Assembly: GCA_958510875.1 (NCBI GenBank)
Contig: OY294067.1
Location: 31,236,912-31,300,911 of the forward strand
Direction: 5' to 3'
Length of the DNA: 64,000 nt
Source of the DNA: Endomychus coccineus
Lineage: Eukaryota; Arthropoda; Insecta; Coleoptera; Endomychidae
The position numbers and the translations under genes were made by a program. The notes beneath the pieces are model-generated. The model saw only the letters and a program-made list of their open reading frames with translations, did no database searches and had not been told where the DNA came from. This document shows, piece after piece, positions 45,261-56,875 of this stretch (position 1 is the first letter of the stretch; every line of letters begins with the position of its first letter).

Positions 45261-45920
45261 TACAAAAGGGAGCAGAAACGGGAATTGATACTGATGCTCC
45301 TGAGAAGCAGTTATTGAGGGAATCAAAAACAGCATAAGAAAGGTGCCTTCGAAACTAGATGATGTAGCGAACCTAAAAGGGTAAGGAAAAGAAAAGCCCT
45401 CATTATAGCTAATCATAATCAGAGGATGAGGGAAATGAGGAAACATTCTGTTCGATATGTTGTGGCCACATACCCACGGCCACGACAACTTGATCCATAC
45501 CAGAGCCTGTAAGCAATGGGTGCATATCAGTTGAAGATGAAGATCCTTATTTTGTTGCGTTACTTCCGCGTTCTGTTCTTCTTTTGGTAGTATTTGAAAC
45601 AATTGAACCTATCCTATTACATTCAATACCAAACAGGAGTCATTTGTAATATAAAAATGTTATAATTAATATCTTATGCTGTCAGACAATTTTCGACAGA
45701 CGAATTATAAAATTGGGATTAGTATGTAAATACATGATATATTGTTTCAAAAAAATATCCAAAATGAAATTAGGTTTCCCCAGCAAAAAATCTAATAGAA
45801 TTTTATTTCAAAAGATATTTTATAAACTATACATTTACAAAAAGAAAAGAAAGACCTATTTCTTTTTTTTGATACATTATTCTTGACTCTATAAATTGCT
45901 GCCTTTTCCTAACTTTTTAA
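45261..45920. other. Unassigned intergenic sequence
   Basis: It contains a 116-codon minus-strand frame (45252-45602) without a recognisable domain. Nothing else is seen. Confidence 0.35.
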
Positions 45921-46387
45921 GCTATTGCATATAGCTTTTATCGCGGGCTTTGAGCGCGGCGACCGAATCAAGAAATTCCGTAACGAAAAATAATGTAAGT
46001 CTTAAACATCTAACATGTGTCAAATTAATTAATTAAATTGAAGTTTCTAAAAGTGAGAAATTTCGCTATTTTATACGAATGTTATAACACTCTAGCGCTT
46101 TAAACTCCGGGATTTTCACGTGGCCTATCGAAATAAGAAGGTTCGAATTATCTAAAAACATAATTGCATGAGCTCCAGACGTCCTATGTAATTAGCTACG
46201 AACGAAATCATTTTGACATATGCCTCTAGGAGCTCGCTACGCGTCAGTTAGAGTTTATACGTTAGACGCACGTAGCAGAGACCTGAGAGTACCTGTTTCT
46301 ATTAAGCTATTGCATATATTGCATATAGCTTTTATCGCGGGCTTTGAGCGCGGCGACCGAATCAAGAAATTCCGTAACGAAAAATAA

Positions 46388-46606
46388 CAGGAACTCGTTT
46401 ATGTTGCGCTCTCTCGGGTGACTAATATTGAAAAATTGTATATCACGACAAAAAACGATAATTCTAGATTCAAGTTTTATAATAATCGAAGGCAAGCTGC
46501 ATCGACTGCATCTTTGTTGCAAGAATTCAAAAGACTGCCTTTAAATAGTGTTCAGACGACAGCTCAAAGTGTCTTAGATTTCCTTAGTAATAGAAATGGC
46601 ATTTAA
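46388..46606 (+). pseudogene. Helitron (Pif1-family) helicase C-terminus
   Basis: The frame begins with QELVYVALSRVTNIEKLYIT. This is helicase motif VI of the Pif1 family (VALSRVT), the usual last motif of Helitron Rep-helicases. About 50 residues follow, then a stop just before the endonuclease frame at 46610. All earlier helicase motifs and the HUH replication initiator are missing, and an in-frame stop lies immediately upstream (46385-46387). The join to the 5' terminal repeat at 46387 marks an internal deletion. Confidence 0.75.
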
Positions 46607-46609
46607 ATA

Positions 46610-47176
46610 ATGACTTTCAATTGCCAAAGTCTAAATAGTCACAAATACGATTTACAAGATTCAGTTACGAGACAAAGAAATGTGTTACTTCTTACCGAAT
46701 CTTGCATGGCGCATGATAATCCGATTGAAATACCTGATTTCAATTGTATTGTTCAATTCAATCGAGATACTGTTCCAAAAGGTGGGGTAGCTATTTACCA
46801 AAATAATAATAATGTAACTAATATTATGACTCCGAATATTGAAATAAATATTGCACACGTTAGCGATGTTAATGTTAGGCGCTCATTTTTTGGAGATATT
46901 TGTGCATGCTTATGCAAACTTAGAAATGGCCTACACATAGTCATGGTAGCAATTTACATTTCTTTGAATCCAAAATTGGACGAGGTAGAGCATTTTATTC
47001 ATCGCACATTACTGGAGTACACTGAAGAAGGGTCGAAAATACTTGGTACAAATGGTAATAAATTTCCACTTATCTTGGCTGGCGATTTCAACATCAGATA
47101 TTTAGAGGATATCAAGTCTCAAACTTATGTCTCTTATTTCAGTTACCATAAACCTATAGATCAAATTCCTGAGTAA
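46610..47176 (+). CDS. Helentron-associated endonuclease (EEP family), partial
   Basis: This 188-codon frame belongs to the endonuclease/exonuclease/phosphatase fold used by retroelements and by Helentrons. It starts MTFNCQSLNSHKYDL (the N-Q-S-L motif), continues LLLTESCMA (catalytic Glu), FNRDTVPKGGVAIYQ, and ILAGDFNIRYL (the GDFN motif with Asp and Asn). The C-terminal catalytic SDH motif is absent, so it is shorter than the family's usual 220-250 residues and probably inactive. Placement directly after the helicase tail supports a Helentron origin rather than a non-LTR ORF2, because no RT follows. A start one codon upstream is not available. Confidence 0.8.
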   Translation: MTFNCQSLNSHKYDLQDSVTRQRNVLLLTESCMAHDNPIEIPDFNCIVQFNRDTVPKGGVAIYQNNNNVTNIMTPNIEINIAHVSDVNVRRSFFGDICACLCKLRNGLHIVMVAIYISLNPKLDEVEHFIHRTLLEYTEEGSKILGTNGNKFPLILAGDFNIRYLEDIKSQTYVSYFSYHKPIDQIPE

Positions 47177-47514
47177 CCTACATGTATTGTAAGATAATAA
47201 AAATATTTTAAACGATATTAACTTCTCATTTATTCAATAAAAGAAAAAAATTTGTTTTCTTATCGGTCACCACGCTCAAAAAGTGTAACTTGAATTAATA
47301 TCAAAGAAAAAACTAGAATTAATATCAAAGAAAAAAAATACTGCATAAATTAAAAATAAATAAATAATTATAATTGCATAAGTTGAGAAAAAATGCTATG
47401 CAATAGCTTCACCGCGGCATTCCTCGAGTGACACACGTTTTTTTTTTTGTTATGTATTTTATATGGAATATGTGAACTTTGGATTTTAACACAATGTGTA
47501 TATTTGGAACTCTT

Positions 47515-48251
47515 TAAGTCTAAGGTAAAAGCAAATCTGTAGGATATGGTGGATGACGAACCAATTCGTAGTGCAATTCATGCAAATTTTCTATTGCGAC
47601 TGAGGACCTGTGCGCTGGTGCATTGTCCTGGTGGTAGAGCACATTTTTCTTTGCCGCATACGATCGCTTTCGCTACAAAACTGTCGCCCTGACTTTGTTG
47701 GTCAATAAACCCACCTTGACCTTTTTCGGCTCCGATTCGCCACAACGAGTCCACTGTTTCCACTGTTTCCACTGTTCTTTTGTCTCTGGTGTACTGCGAT
47801 GGATCCATGTTTCGTCCACGGTTACGAAACGGCGCAAAAAGTCCTTCTTATCGCGCTTAAACATCGCCAAACACTCCTTTGGAATTGTCACACAGTTGCG
47901 CTTGTTGTCAACAAAGAGCAAATGCGGAACCCATCTGGCATATAGCTTTCTCATATTCGAAAATGTATGCAAAGTGTTCCGTACCCGTTCGGTTGAGATG
48001 CCCATAGCCTCAGCAATCTCGTGCATTTCAGCTCGCCGATCGTCCAATATCATACCATGTATTTTATTGGCGATCGGCATCCTTTGTGGTCATACTACCA
48101 CAACGAAAATAAGTAAACCACTTTTGAATCATTCCAATCGATGGTGAAGAGAGTCCCCATGATGTTTAACAAGTGATGCTTTGGTTTGCGTAATGTTTTT
48201 TCCACACAAGAAAAAATATTTAATCAAGACGCGAAATTCACTTTTTTCCAT
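47515..48251 (-). pseudogene. Mariner transposase pseudogene
   Basis: It starts with ATG at 48249-48251 (MEKSEFRVLIKYFFLCGKNI), the N-terminal mariner helix-turn-helix. It goes through stops and a frameshift near 48120-48150 (KWFTYFRCG in another frame). An open stretch from 48080 to 47673 follows, with AEAMGISTERVRNTLHT and the first catalytic Asp in FVTVDETWIH. The second Asp lies in another frame (LYHQDNAPAHRSS, about 47640-47600). The sequence breaks off after VRHPPYPTDL near 47515, so the third Asp of the DD34D triad is missing. The VDETWIH and PETKEQ segments point to the irritans-like group (inferred). Confidence 0.87.
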
Positions 48252-48579
48252 GTTTTCAAAAATCTTCAAGGCTTCTTATTTTCGATTGGTGTCAAAATAC
48301 AACTGAATAACATATCAGTCTGAAAAATTTAAAGCGTTCTAGTTAAAGATGGTACATCACAAATGCCACATGGGATTTTCGATTGTGGAAAAACCAAAGG
48401 GAATTCATATGGAAGTATAATATTTTCAATATAATTTTCGATTTTCAAGTAATTTTGGAGATACCGAATTTTTTGATTTCCTATTCTTTTTTCCTCCTTC
48501 TGTCAGAGGTGGAACAAAATAAACAATCTTCCTTGAACGCAACTTTTTATAAGTTCTTTGTCATCAAATTCACATTTGA

Positions 48580-49304
48580 TTGTTATCTACTTCAGAGAAG
48601 ACTTGATATGATGTGTGTATGTTGTTCAACGAACAAGCTGTTAGCAAGTGCTGCGTTATCTCTTACACAAATAAGACCAACTTGACTATATTTGATTACA
48701 ACGTAGACGGTACTATCCTTAAGAGACCAGCAACCTATAAAGACCTCGGCGTAATTTTTGATCCCAAACTATCCTTCATCTCTCATCTGGAGTCTGTGAT
48801 GGAGACTGCTAACAGCCTACTTGGGTTTATTGTGCGAAGCTGTCGGGAATTTTTTGTGCGATGTTTGAGTATGCTTCTGTGATTTGGTTCTCTGGTTATG
48901 CCGTTCATAGAGATGCCCTGGAATCTGTTCAGCGCCGCTTTTTGAAGTACCTGTCCTTCAGGATAGACGGTTTTTATCCTATCAGGGGCATTTCTAATTG
49001 TTTCCTGTTAGATAGATTCAATATGTCATCCATTTCTCGCAGAAATAATTATGTACTCCAGGCCAGTTTGTTCAAGTTGCTCAACAACCTAATTGACTGC
49101 CCATGCTGCTGGAAAGTCAATTTCTTAGTTCCTCGGCTGAACTCACGGTCTGTAAATACTTTCTACCTCCAAACTCCTCGTACTAGCTTACTTAAATTAT
49201 CTCCATTATTTTGCATGTGCCATGCCTATAACACCAATGACACTTCTACTAAATATGATATTTTCAATTCTAGCCTAAAACAGATTGCTCACCTACTGCG
49301 ATGA
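48580..49304 (+). pseudogene. Non-LTR retrotransposon RT C-terminus and 3' tail
   Basis: The plus strand carries the end of a jockey/CR1-type ORF2. It reads LDMMCVCCSTNKLL (with a small frameshift), KRPATYKDLGVIFDPKLSFI, then after another shift MFEYASVIWFSGYAVHRDAL, ESVQRRFLKYLSF and a C-terminal segment with RRNNYVLQASLFKLLNNLID. It ends at a stop at 49302-49304. The RT catalytic motifs are upstream of the truncation and absent. A TAAA repeat tail at about 49534-49555 ends the element, as usual for CR1/jockey relatives. Confidence 0.87.
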
Positions 49305-49533
49305 AACAATATTCATACTTTTCAGCTCTTTCTATCTTCTTTTTCTCTCTGTACATTGCTGTGTTAAATATTTTTGGCTATTTTTTCTTTTTCTTTTTGA
49401 TTTTGTCCCCTCTCGGACTATAGTATAATTTAGGTTATTCAGATTTAATTTAGATAATAATTGTTAATACATACATTTTCTAATGCATTGTCCTGATCTT
49501 TAAATAGGTTTATACTTGTTGATCAGTGTAAGA

Positions 49534-49555
49534 TTAAATAAATAAATAAATAAGT
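49534..49555 (+). repeat. (TAAA)n tail of the non-LTR element
   Basis: About five TAAA/TAAG units follow the 3' UTR of the RT remnant and mark the end of the retroposed copy. Confidence 0.8.
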
Positions 49556-49920
49556 AAGCTCTCTTATGATAATTTCAGTTTTAATTCCAGAAGTTTCGTT
49601 CTTCATCATGCATCAGTAACTTTTTCAATACGGCTTTGTCTTTTTAGTAAAAACGTTCGTGTTATTTTTCATTATTCACTCATTTATTCATCACATACGA
49701 TGGTTCGATTATGTTCCACATCAGTTACGGCACTCATCAAGATTTTCGAAGAAAACATCAAAGTACGACCCTGCATTACAGACAAAATAGTGAAATTGAG
49801 TAACCTAATGCTTAAGAAGAATAAAAATTTAGAGATGAATTTTTTTCAATAAATATTGTTGAAACAAAAAACAAACAATCAACTAACGATAAATTATCTT
49901 GAATACAAGAATTCTATGGG
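49556..49920. other. AT-rich intergenic sequence
   Basis: Nothing recognisable is seen here. Confidence 0.4.
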
Positions 49921-50460
49921 CAGCTAATGTTTCGCCAACTATTTCACGAGGCATATTCAAGGCAGGCTAAAAACTTGAAACTAATTCCACTGGTTTTTGG
50001 TGGAAAAGGTAATAAAAGCCATGGCTTAGATTACTTAGGATATTACTGCCCAACATTTCGGAATCCATCCTCGATAATTCCACATGATCACACAACGGCG
50101 AGGTCTCAAGTTACAGAGCAGCAACCAGCGGAACAAAGGAAGTCAACTAAGTAGCGTAAACACTAACAAATACGAAATGATCAACCTTATCCACTGAAAA
50201 TACTATTAAAGAACTAAGGAGCTTTCAGCTACAAAGTACGGATTCGGGTGATAATATTGAACTTATTACTGTTATCCATAGTTGTGAATTGACTTAGTGC
50301 ATAAGTAGCTTGAAGATTCACACAATAAATACTGCTACGAAAACCAGAAGAATCAATTTTGGTTCAAGCCCCACGGCTGCCAACCGTAATTGTTGGCGCA
50401 CTGTGACGCAGAATTCATCTGGAAGCCAAGAATTTTCAAGATTAGCTGTCTGCGGAATTC
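49921..50460. pseudogene. PLE 3'-end fragments, rearranged
   Basis: 49926-50000 matches the 3' UTR of the PLE at 2994-5457 in the same minus orientation, including a decayed hammerhead region (tttcgccaac...). From 50030 the plus strand encodes a decayed PLE C-terminus (LDYLGYYCPTFRNPSSIIPH; compare SGYYLPNIWKPIL), then a 3' UTR copy to about 50450. The two pieces thus point in opposite directions. Confidence 0.65.
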
Positions 50461-52039
50461 GATTCAAGATAATTTATCGTTCAATCGATAACCTATTTGT
50501 CTCACTTTTGAAGATTTAAAAATCGCCAAATAAAGACGTCAAATTATACGTTTCAATGAAACTCAGTATGTATTTTGCAACTCTACGTTTCATACTGACA
50601 CCTCCTGTCAGACTGACTTTCGAAATTATTCACACTTTATAACCTTGTTGCATCTGATCTCACATGAACTATAAAATTGCACCACAGAGTAAACACATTA
50701 TATAGACTAGGACATCGATAACGTCACTTGAATCTTAGAATGAGAATTTCGGACACTTCTACAGGTTAAATATATGCGGGTGATATATATTTATAGCCAG
50801 AAAAATACTGTTGTCATTACAGCTCAATGAAATACCAGAATTCTATATGAAAAACTGAAGATAGATGTCAAAAATACCACTTGAAACGGGGCTACCGCGC
50901 CCAAAAACAATAATGTTCCTATTTTCACCCCTGTGGAGCAATCTGCAATCTTCCGGTACTGTTCAGAATAAAAAAAAAGGTATACATAATTATTTATCGA
51001 ATAGAACATTGTCATGTCAACAATTAATACAGGAAGATTCAAAAAATACCTATCTATAAGAAAAATAACACAAATTCCTAGTTATACAGTACAGAGTTAA
51101 AAAAATTATTTATACAGGAAGCCGTATAAATTTCAAATGTTTCAAGAAATTAAGGAAAGCGACTATCGATAACGTTTAACATTTTTCCGAAGAATACTTT
51201 ATTTACATAGAAACAATAGAAATGTTATTGTCCATTCAATTATGTCCGATGAAACCACATTCCATGTAAATGGTCAAGTAAATGCACACAATTCTAGGAT
51301 ATGGCCTTCCGAAAATCCTCATCTGCTTAAGAAATTTTCTAGAGGCTTACGTTATGTGACTGTATGATGTGGAATATCATAATAGATAGATAGATATATA
51401 GATTTATTAGTACTGGTGGCAATTTACAATTGAATGTACACGTCATAAGTTCAATTGTTACGTATTATGGTATATATAGAATATAATTAAAAGATAGTGG
51501 TACCAAATAAAACACATTTGAAAATAGATAACCCAGTTTGAAATGTTGACAGAAGACAGTTAATTAAAAATAGCACTAAATGGTGATTCTATTTTTGATA
51601 AATTTAAGTTCATCTAAATGAAAATTCTTGGCTTACGGATGATCTTCCGGTCACAGAAGCAAGATCCGATGTCATGTTAGAGACACCATCTTATAAAATA
51701 AAATATTTAAACATAACAATTTGGCGACCAACCAGTAGAGAGACTAAATCTGAATGGATGTTGAATTCAAGCGAGTTTATAGTTAATAGGTGGAGAATTG
51801 TTATATATTGATAATCTATGTTTTGTTTTACATATATAAAACTGTTAATGCTAATTCAAATGTCACGTTAGAGACATCATCTTATAAAATAAAATATTTA
51901 AACATAACAGCAGGGTTGAGGCTCGAACAGGAACTGAAACAGTTCGGCGACGAGGAAGTTTTACACAAATGAAAATGAAACAAGCCAAGAAGTATGTGAT
52001 GAGGCGGGTAAAGTAAGACATTGTATAGACGAAAAATGT
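50461..52039. other. Intergenic sequence with small repeats
   Basis: A segment near 50885-50925 (ggggctaccgcgcccaaaaa) resembles the centre of the 8.9-kb palindrome. A direct repeat (acatcatcttataaaataaa, continuing atatttaaacataaca) occurs at about 51669-51722 and 51858-51910. A GATA-type microsatellite lies near 51384-51400. No gene is recognised. Confidence 0.5.
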
Positions 52040-52620
52040 TCCTCGGGTGTCGTAGTGACCAGGTACATTGGTGACTGTTCTAAACATCATATTCATGATC
52101 AGCGGCCGCAAAAATCCTTTTCGATGTATTCTACATTGAATTAGAATAAATTTCCCAGGTATGACGCAGTACTTCAAGAAGACCTGACCTCCAGGTATAC
52201 GTAGGTAATTTTTAAGTGTCTTGTTATCAGCGACCTCGAAAACCCCTAGTAAATCATTTTCGAAACATTTCACATGTAATTGGAGCAATGTTCTGGAGTT
52301 GTCATGGTGCACCAAGGTGTTCTGTGCAGCAGGTACATTGGAGACTTTTTTAACATCATATTGGTATTCAGCAACCCCAAAAACCCCAGAAAACTCCAAT
52401 TTTGGTATATATTCATCGATTAATGAAACATCTAAACTTAGGATCAAAAAATGCATTTTTATTTCGAATGGGCGCCAAAAACAAAATGGTAACATTTTTT
52501 CTACTTGTCTTCCAGAGTCGAATGCCGAAAACCGCAAACCGCATCTCAATCTATTTTGTCCGAAAAAAACCGAGGTTTTGGCAAATTTTGGTCTGTACAG
52601 AATCGACTAAAAGAGAAACT
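52040..52620. repeat. Single-armed relative of the 9554-10801 palindrome
   Basis: Shared segments include gccgaaaaccgcaaaccgca with following ctcaatc (compare 10729-10750), and agcaaccccaaaaacccc (compare the block near 10595). Internally caggtacattgg followed by aacatcatatt occurs twice (52061 and 52331). Open frames on both strands (51863-52549 minus, 52221-52610 plus) look incidental, without a recognised domain. Confidence 0.55.
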
Positions 52621-52859
52621 GATCAAGGTGGCTGAATCAATGATTGGGAATTCAGATTGCTTGCAGCTAATTTAAGGATACAAATTGTTTAAACTAAAGG
52701 ATCACAATTTAATGCTTAGTTTGTGACAGGTTGTTTTGATGGGACGATACTAAGAAGCGGAGAGTATGAAAAATCGACCTGATTATTGAGTTTGAGGTTA
52801 CTGTGCTTATATTTATCAATTTCTGGGTATTTTAAGTATACATAAGTATACGCAAGATT

Positions 52860-53110
52860 TTAAAACTTGGAAAATTGGTGGCCTGTCTTTACCAATTGTT
52901 TGGCATAATGGGAGTCAAGTTTATTATTCCTGAAATGTTCACCTCTACTAGAAGAACCACTTTGACCTACATAAAAGGTTGGACAAGATCCACAATTTAA
53001 CATTTCGACTCCAAATTTCACTCCTTTTTCTGACTTATCTTTAGTATTTTTGATGCTCCTATAATTTTCGGATTTATTGCGATTTAGAGAGAAAAAATTT
53101 CTTTAATAGC
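52860..53110 (-). pseudogene. PLE GIY-YIG endonuclease fragment (second family)
   Basis: The minus strand reads KGVKFGVEMLNCGSCPTFYV then GQSGSSSRGEHFRNNKLDSH. This corresponds to the Cys-x2-Cys plus Y-V/I-G core of the PLE endonuclease. The RT is absent. Sequence differs clearly from the two larger PLE families in this window. Confidence 0.7.
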
Positions 53111-53420
53111 AATATTACATTTCTCCTTTTTCAACATACTATCAATCAGATTGTGGTTAAAATTATTGTTAATTGCTATGTGTTTTATAATATCTAACTT
53201 CTTTTCAAACTTTTGGGCTGACATTAGAATTCATACAAGTCTATGAATCATGCTATGCTGCTAATTTGTGACAAATTGGATTGTTAGAAAAATTATTTAT
53301 GGGTACGATGGTACGATCATAGACCAGAAAGTAGAGAACTTACCTAATGTATCCACCCACCGGGAACAAACTCTCCAATATTATTCTGTATACTAGCTTT
53401 GTCATTGTAAGGTAAATTCT

Positions 53421-54175
53421 TGGCTTCCGGGTCACAATAGCACGACTTGATCCCGACATTTCGCCAACCATTACAGGTGGCATATTCAGGGGTGGCTTGA
53501 GGCTCAAACTAAAACTGATTCTTCTGATTTCTGTAGCGGTATTCATCGTGCAAAAAAATCTTCTGCCGTTGTGTGAACATGTGAGGATGGGTTTCAAAAT
53601 GTTGGATAGGTAACATCCTGAGCCACGGTTCAGAGTATTTGGATGTTGGGATTTCTATCGCTTCAAGAGTTTTTCTCTGATAGATTTTTGGAGTTCGAGC
53701 TAGGATTTTAGTATTTGTGGAAAGGATTTGATGATAAGTGTCGTTCATAGTTCCGCAAGTGCAGATCTACTGGTGTCACGAAGCCGTTTCGCAAATACTA
53801 AAATCCTAGCCCGAGCCCCAAATTTCAATCAGCGAAAAATTCTTAAAACATCCAAATAATCTGAACCGTGGTTCAGGATATTGCCTTCCCAACATTTGGA
53901 AACACATTCTCGAAAATTTCACTTCACACGTGATGACACAACGGCCAGGTCAGGTGTCAAAACGGAGTTAACCTCCGGAATAAAGGCAGTGAACTGCGTG
54001 TTGTGGAGGTTCCTCCGCACAATAAATACCACTACCCACAGAAACCAGAAGAGTCAGTGTCAATCCAAGCCTAGAGCCAGCCCTGGAAATGCCACCTGTA
54101 ATGGTTGGCGAAATGTCGGCATAAGTCGTGCTATTGTTTGCGGAATTCATCCGAAAGTCACAAAATTGATGGAAG
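53421..54175. pseudogene. Inverted pair of PLE 3' ends
   Basis: 53421-53795 is the 3' end of a PLE on the minus strand (3' UTR, decayed hammerhead, and coding for TKILARTPKIYQRKTLEAIE). 53797-54175 is the same region on the plus strand (coding remains, PNIWKHILENF-like, then 3' UTR ccacctgtaatggttggcga). They meet 5' to 5' near 53796. Both hammerhead cores are mutated (CTGAATA and CTGGAAA). The copies belong to the family of the 2994-5457 element. Confidence 0.75.
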
Positions 54176-54202
54176 TGTTGATTTTTTGGAAATTAGCTGT
54201 AC

Positions 54203-55266
54203 AAAATCTAGTCCGGTGGCCTGCCTCAATTTCGGCTTGGAGAGTTGCACATCAGCAGTTAAAATGGTACTGCGACAATGCCTTGAAACGCCTAGATCCA
54301 GAAGATGAGGTCCCTGTCTGTCACATCAAATTTCCGGCCGTGCAACTCCCCGTCAAGCTGAGAGAGTTGCTCGTCAGCTATCTTAATGGTACACTTACAA
54401 AGTATGATTTAGTTACCAAAGCCAAATTTAGCCACGTTCAATTCCCCAAGACTCAAACTTGGGCGTTGCATTTCACCAACTTTGGTACTCACGGTAAATG
54501 AAGTTTTAAGTTCATACTTCAAGTTGCTGACGATGACAACTTGCACACAAAAAGCTATAAGTGAAAAACAGCGGAAAATTGCAAATACGCAGTTTCTCTT
54601 TAAATAAATCATTTCTGAACCTCGGATCAAACCTGCAATCGGAGCCTTTTTCAAATTGTATTCGAAGTTTTCCCAATAATATTTGTGCTTATCGAAATAG
54701 CCGATTCACGGCGTAAAATCCCCGTATCCCAGTATATCGGGTCAAACAAAGCGCCAAAATTCACATTTTCGTGTTTTCCTGGTCATTTTCCGGAAAATTC
54801 AGATTGTAGGTTAGTGAATTAAACCCAACACGACCATTCCTGACTCATTATTCTTGAGTAATCTCGATCCGAGGCTCAAAAACGATTTAGTTCAAGAGAA
54901 ACCGCATATTCGTAATTTTCCGCGGTTTTTCAGTTGAAGCTTTTCGCGTGCAAGTTGTCATTTTCAGCAACAGCTATGGTCTTAAAACATCATTTACCGT
55001 GAGTATGAGAAGGTGGTGACATGCAATGCCCTAATTGGGAATTGCACGCGGCCAAATTTAGGAACTTTGGCTTCGTAATTTCCGAGAGTACCATTAAAAT
55101 GGCTGACGTGCAACTCTCTCATCTTGCCAGCTTGGGGAGTTGCACGGCCGGAAACTTGATGTGCAACACGCAGAGATCTAGGCGTTTCAAGGCATTGCCG
55201 AAGTACCATTTTAGTTGCTGACTTGAAACTCTCCAAGCCCAAATTGAGACAGGCCGTCGGACTAAT
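54203..55266. repeat. 1.06-kb fold-back element
   Basis: The left arm (about 54209-54640) starting tagtccggtggcctgcctca is mirrored by the right arm (about 54820-55265), with roughly 180 bp between. One arm alone is also present at 13403-13900. Arms contain repeated gttgcac-type words and no transposase. It abuts the inverted PLE pair on its left. Confidence 0.83.
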
Positions 55267-56440
55267 TTGAATTTCCAATCAATATGCACCCTTGTTCATT
55301 TTCTCTTTATGTATAAATAGCGAGTAATAACGTTGTAAGTGTAAGTACCATTGTTCACCTGAGGAAGCCACTGTCTGACGAAACATGTTGTGTTTTCTTT
55401 TATTCTAATAATAAAGGTTTATTTTGAAATTTTTCTGCAGTGTGTTATTCTGTATAGTGTTCATTAGTAACTCAATAGTTGTCATAACTCAGTTCATTGA
55501 ATGTATTAGTAATAATAATTAATGCCATGGGCACAATTTTCACAGGGGATCCAAAAACAATAAAATGGATTAAACGTCGTTTGAATCGTCAACTACAACT
55601 TGATGAATTTTAAGGAAACCGATTGCTAGAAACATAATGTAAGTGCAGTTTTCTTCAGATTTTTTGCCTTTTTTCTGATTTACGATTCAGAACTATTTTC
55701 ACTGCTACATATATTTAAGCGAAACTTGTATATGTATTCTAAGCGTATTTTAATCAGATGTCCATATATTTTTATGCACACCTTGTAATGAAAAATTACT
55801 GCTAAACTTCATTGATTTGATTATGACATCCGTTATTGTATTCAAATAAGTAAAAATAGTTTATATAAGTACGAGTTGACAGGTTCCGTCGCATTCAGGT
55901 GAAGTTCGAGGTTGTGCATCAGTTGATTGTGTTCAGTGGTGAATTTTGGTGGAAATATTTACGGTAGGAAAGCACAATTTGTAATTGAAACGGCCAAGCA
56001 TAATATTACTTTACCATTTAGGCGTTGATTTTTGGAATAACAGAAACGAATCTTCTTACAATCTACAATTTTCTAAAATATGTCATATTTATTGTGGATC
56101 CAAAAATCATTAATTCAACAACTCGAGGCGAAAAATTAAGGAATGTGGAGTAGCTTTGAAAAAATCCGTCTGTCTGTATGTCACGAAATGTGTATACACG
56201 ATAACTCAAAAACTGAAGATTCTATTATTTTCGAATTTTGTTGAAAAATCGTTTGCTATTTAGTGATGAACCCTATTATTTTTTACGGAAATCGTGTAAT
56301 GAGCACACCCTTTTCTGAAAGGTTGAAAATTTAAAAAATTTAAAACAGCTTACACCCAAATTCCAACAAAATCGTTCAACAACAAGAACAAAAATAGTAA
56401 TCGGAGAAAACTTACTTCGTACTCCAACAGCTTATATATT
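55267..56440. other. Intergenic sequence
   Basis: No gene is recognised. A segment at 55360-55395 (cctgaggaagccactgtctg, then acgaaac) resembles a hammerhead core but lacks a convincing stem II. Confidence 0.4.
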
Positions 56441-56515
56441 AGGCATTGTGGCCCAAGTGATAGGATATCTGGACTCTCACGCAGTAGACCCGAGTTCGAT
56501 TCCAAGAACGGAAGG
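56441..56515 (+). pseudogene. tRNA-Glu(CTC)-like sequence (pseudogene or SINE head)
   Basis: The A box (tggcccaagtg, fits TRGYNNANNNG) and B box (agttcgattcc) are in the correct order and spacing. The middle (taggatatctgg, ctctcacgcag) closely resembles the D and anticodon arms of tRNA-Glu, including a CTC anticodon loop with one extra base. The acceptor ends (ggcattg and gaacggaag) do not pair, and the T-stem has mismatches, so it is not a functional tRNA. A SINE promoter is the alternative. Confidence 0.65.
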
Positions 56516-56870
56516 TTTGTTTTTGTACATTTTCTTAAGAACGTTATTAATCTGAATAGTATACAGTTGTGTAAAGATGAAATAAATAATTTAATTCATT
56601 ATATAAATTAAAAATCATTATTGAAAGCTATCAATAATTGTTTTTCGGTAGATCAAATAGCAAACAACAAAAAACTAACTTATTCCAATATTAACTCGTA
56701 CATAAAATACATAGATGTATCAACAAATTTATTTCTCCGAAGTATTTTGGTTTCGCAACGTAAAATGTTGCTAACATTTTATCCCACCATAATTTTAATA
56801 TCATTCAAGCCACAAAATAAACTATGCCATCTTATATATATATAATGCTAAAGAAAAAACCAATAAATGT
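56516..56870. other. AT-rich intergenic sequence
   Basis: Nothing recognisable is seen apart from chance open frames. Confidence 0.4.
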
Positions 56871-56875
56871 AGTTA

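Larger units (their letters stand above)
45921..47415 (+). mobile_element. Helentron-like element, tandem 5' ends and deleted interior
   Basis: The presumed 5' terminus (aagctattgcatatagcttt, followed by a block with gggctttgagcgcggcgacc) occurs twice in direct orientation, at 45924-45993 and 46306-46387. Both end in gaaattccgtaacgaaaaataa. The 3' end near 47395-47412 (ctatgcaatagc) is inverted relative to the 5' end, as in Helentron-type terminal repeats. Between them lie the tail of a Pif1/Helitron helicase and an endonuclease frame. The Rep domain and most of the helicase are deleted. Confidence 0.65.

Noticed and set aside
47695..48147. 150-codon plus-strand frame over the mariner
   Set aside because: It is the antisense of the recognised mariner transposase sequence.
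51863..52549. 228-codon minus-strand frame
   Set aside because: It spans a direct-repeat/fold-back region, has no recognisable domain and overlaps a plus-strand frame; kept only as part of the repeat entry.
55360..55395. Hammerhead-like cctgaggaagcc...gacgaaac
   Set aside because: The core words are similar, but stem II pairing is poor and stem I cannot be formed convincingly.
56441..56515. Functional tRNA-Glu gene
   Set aside because: Boxes and anticodon arm fit, but the acceptor stem does not pair and the loop has an extra base.
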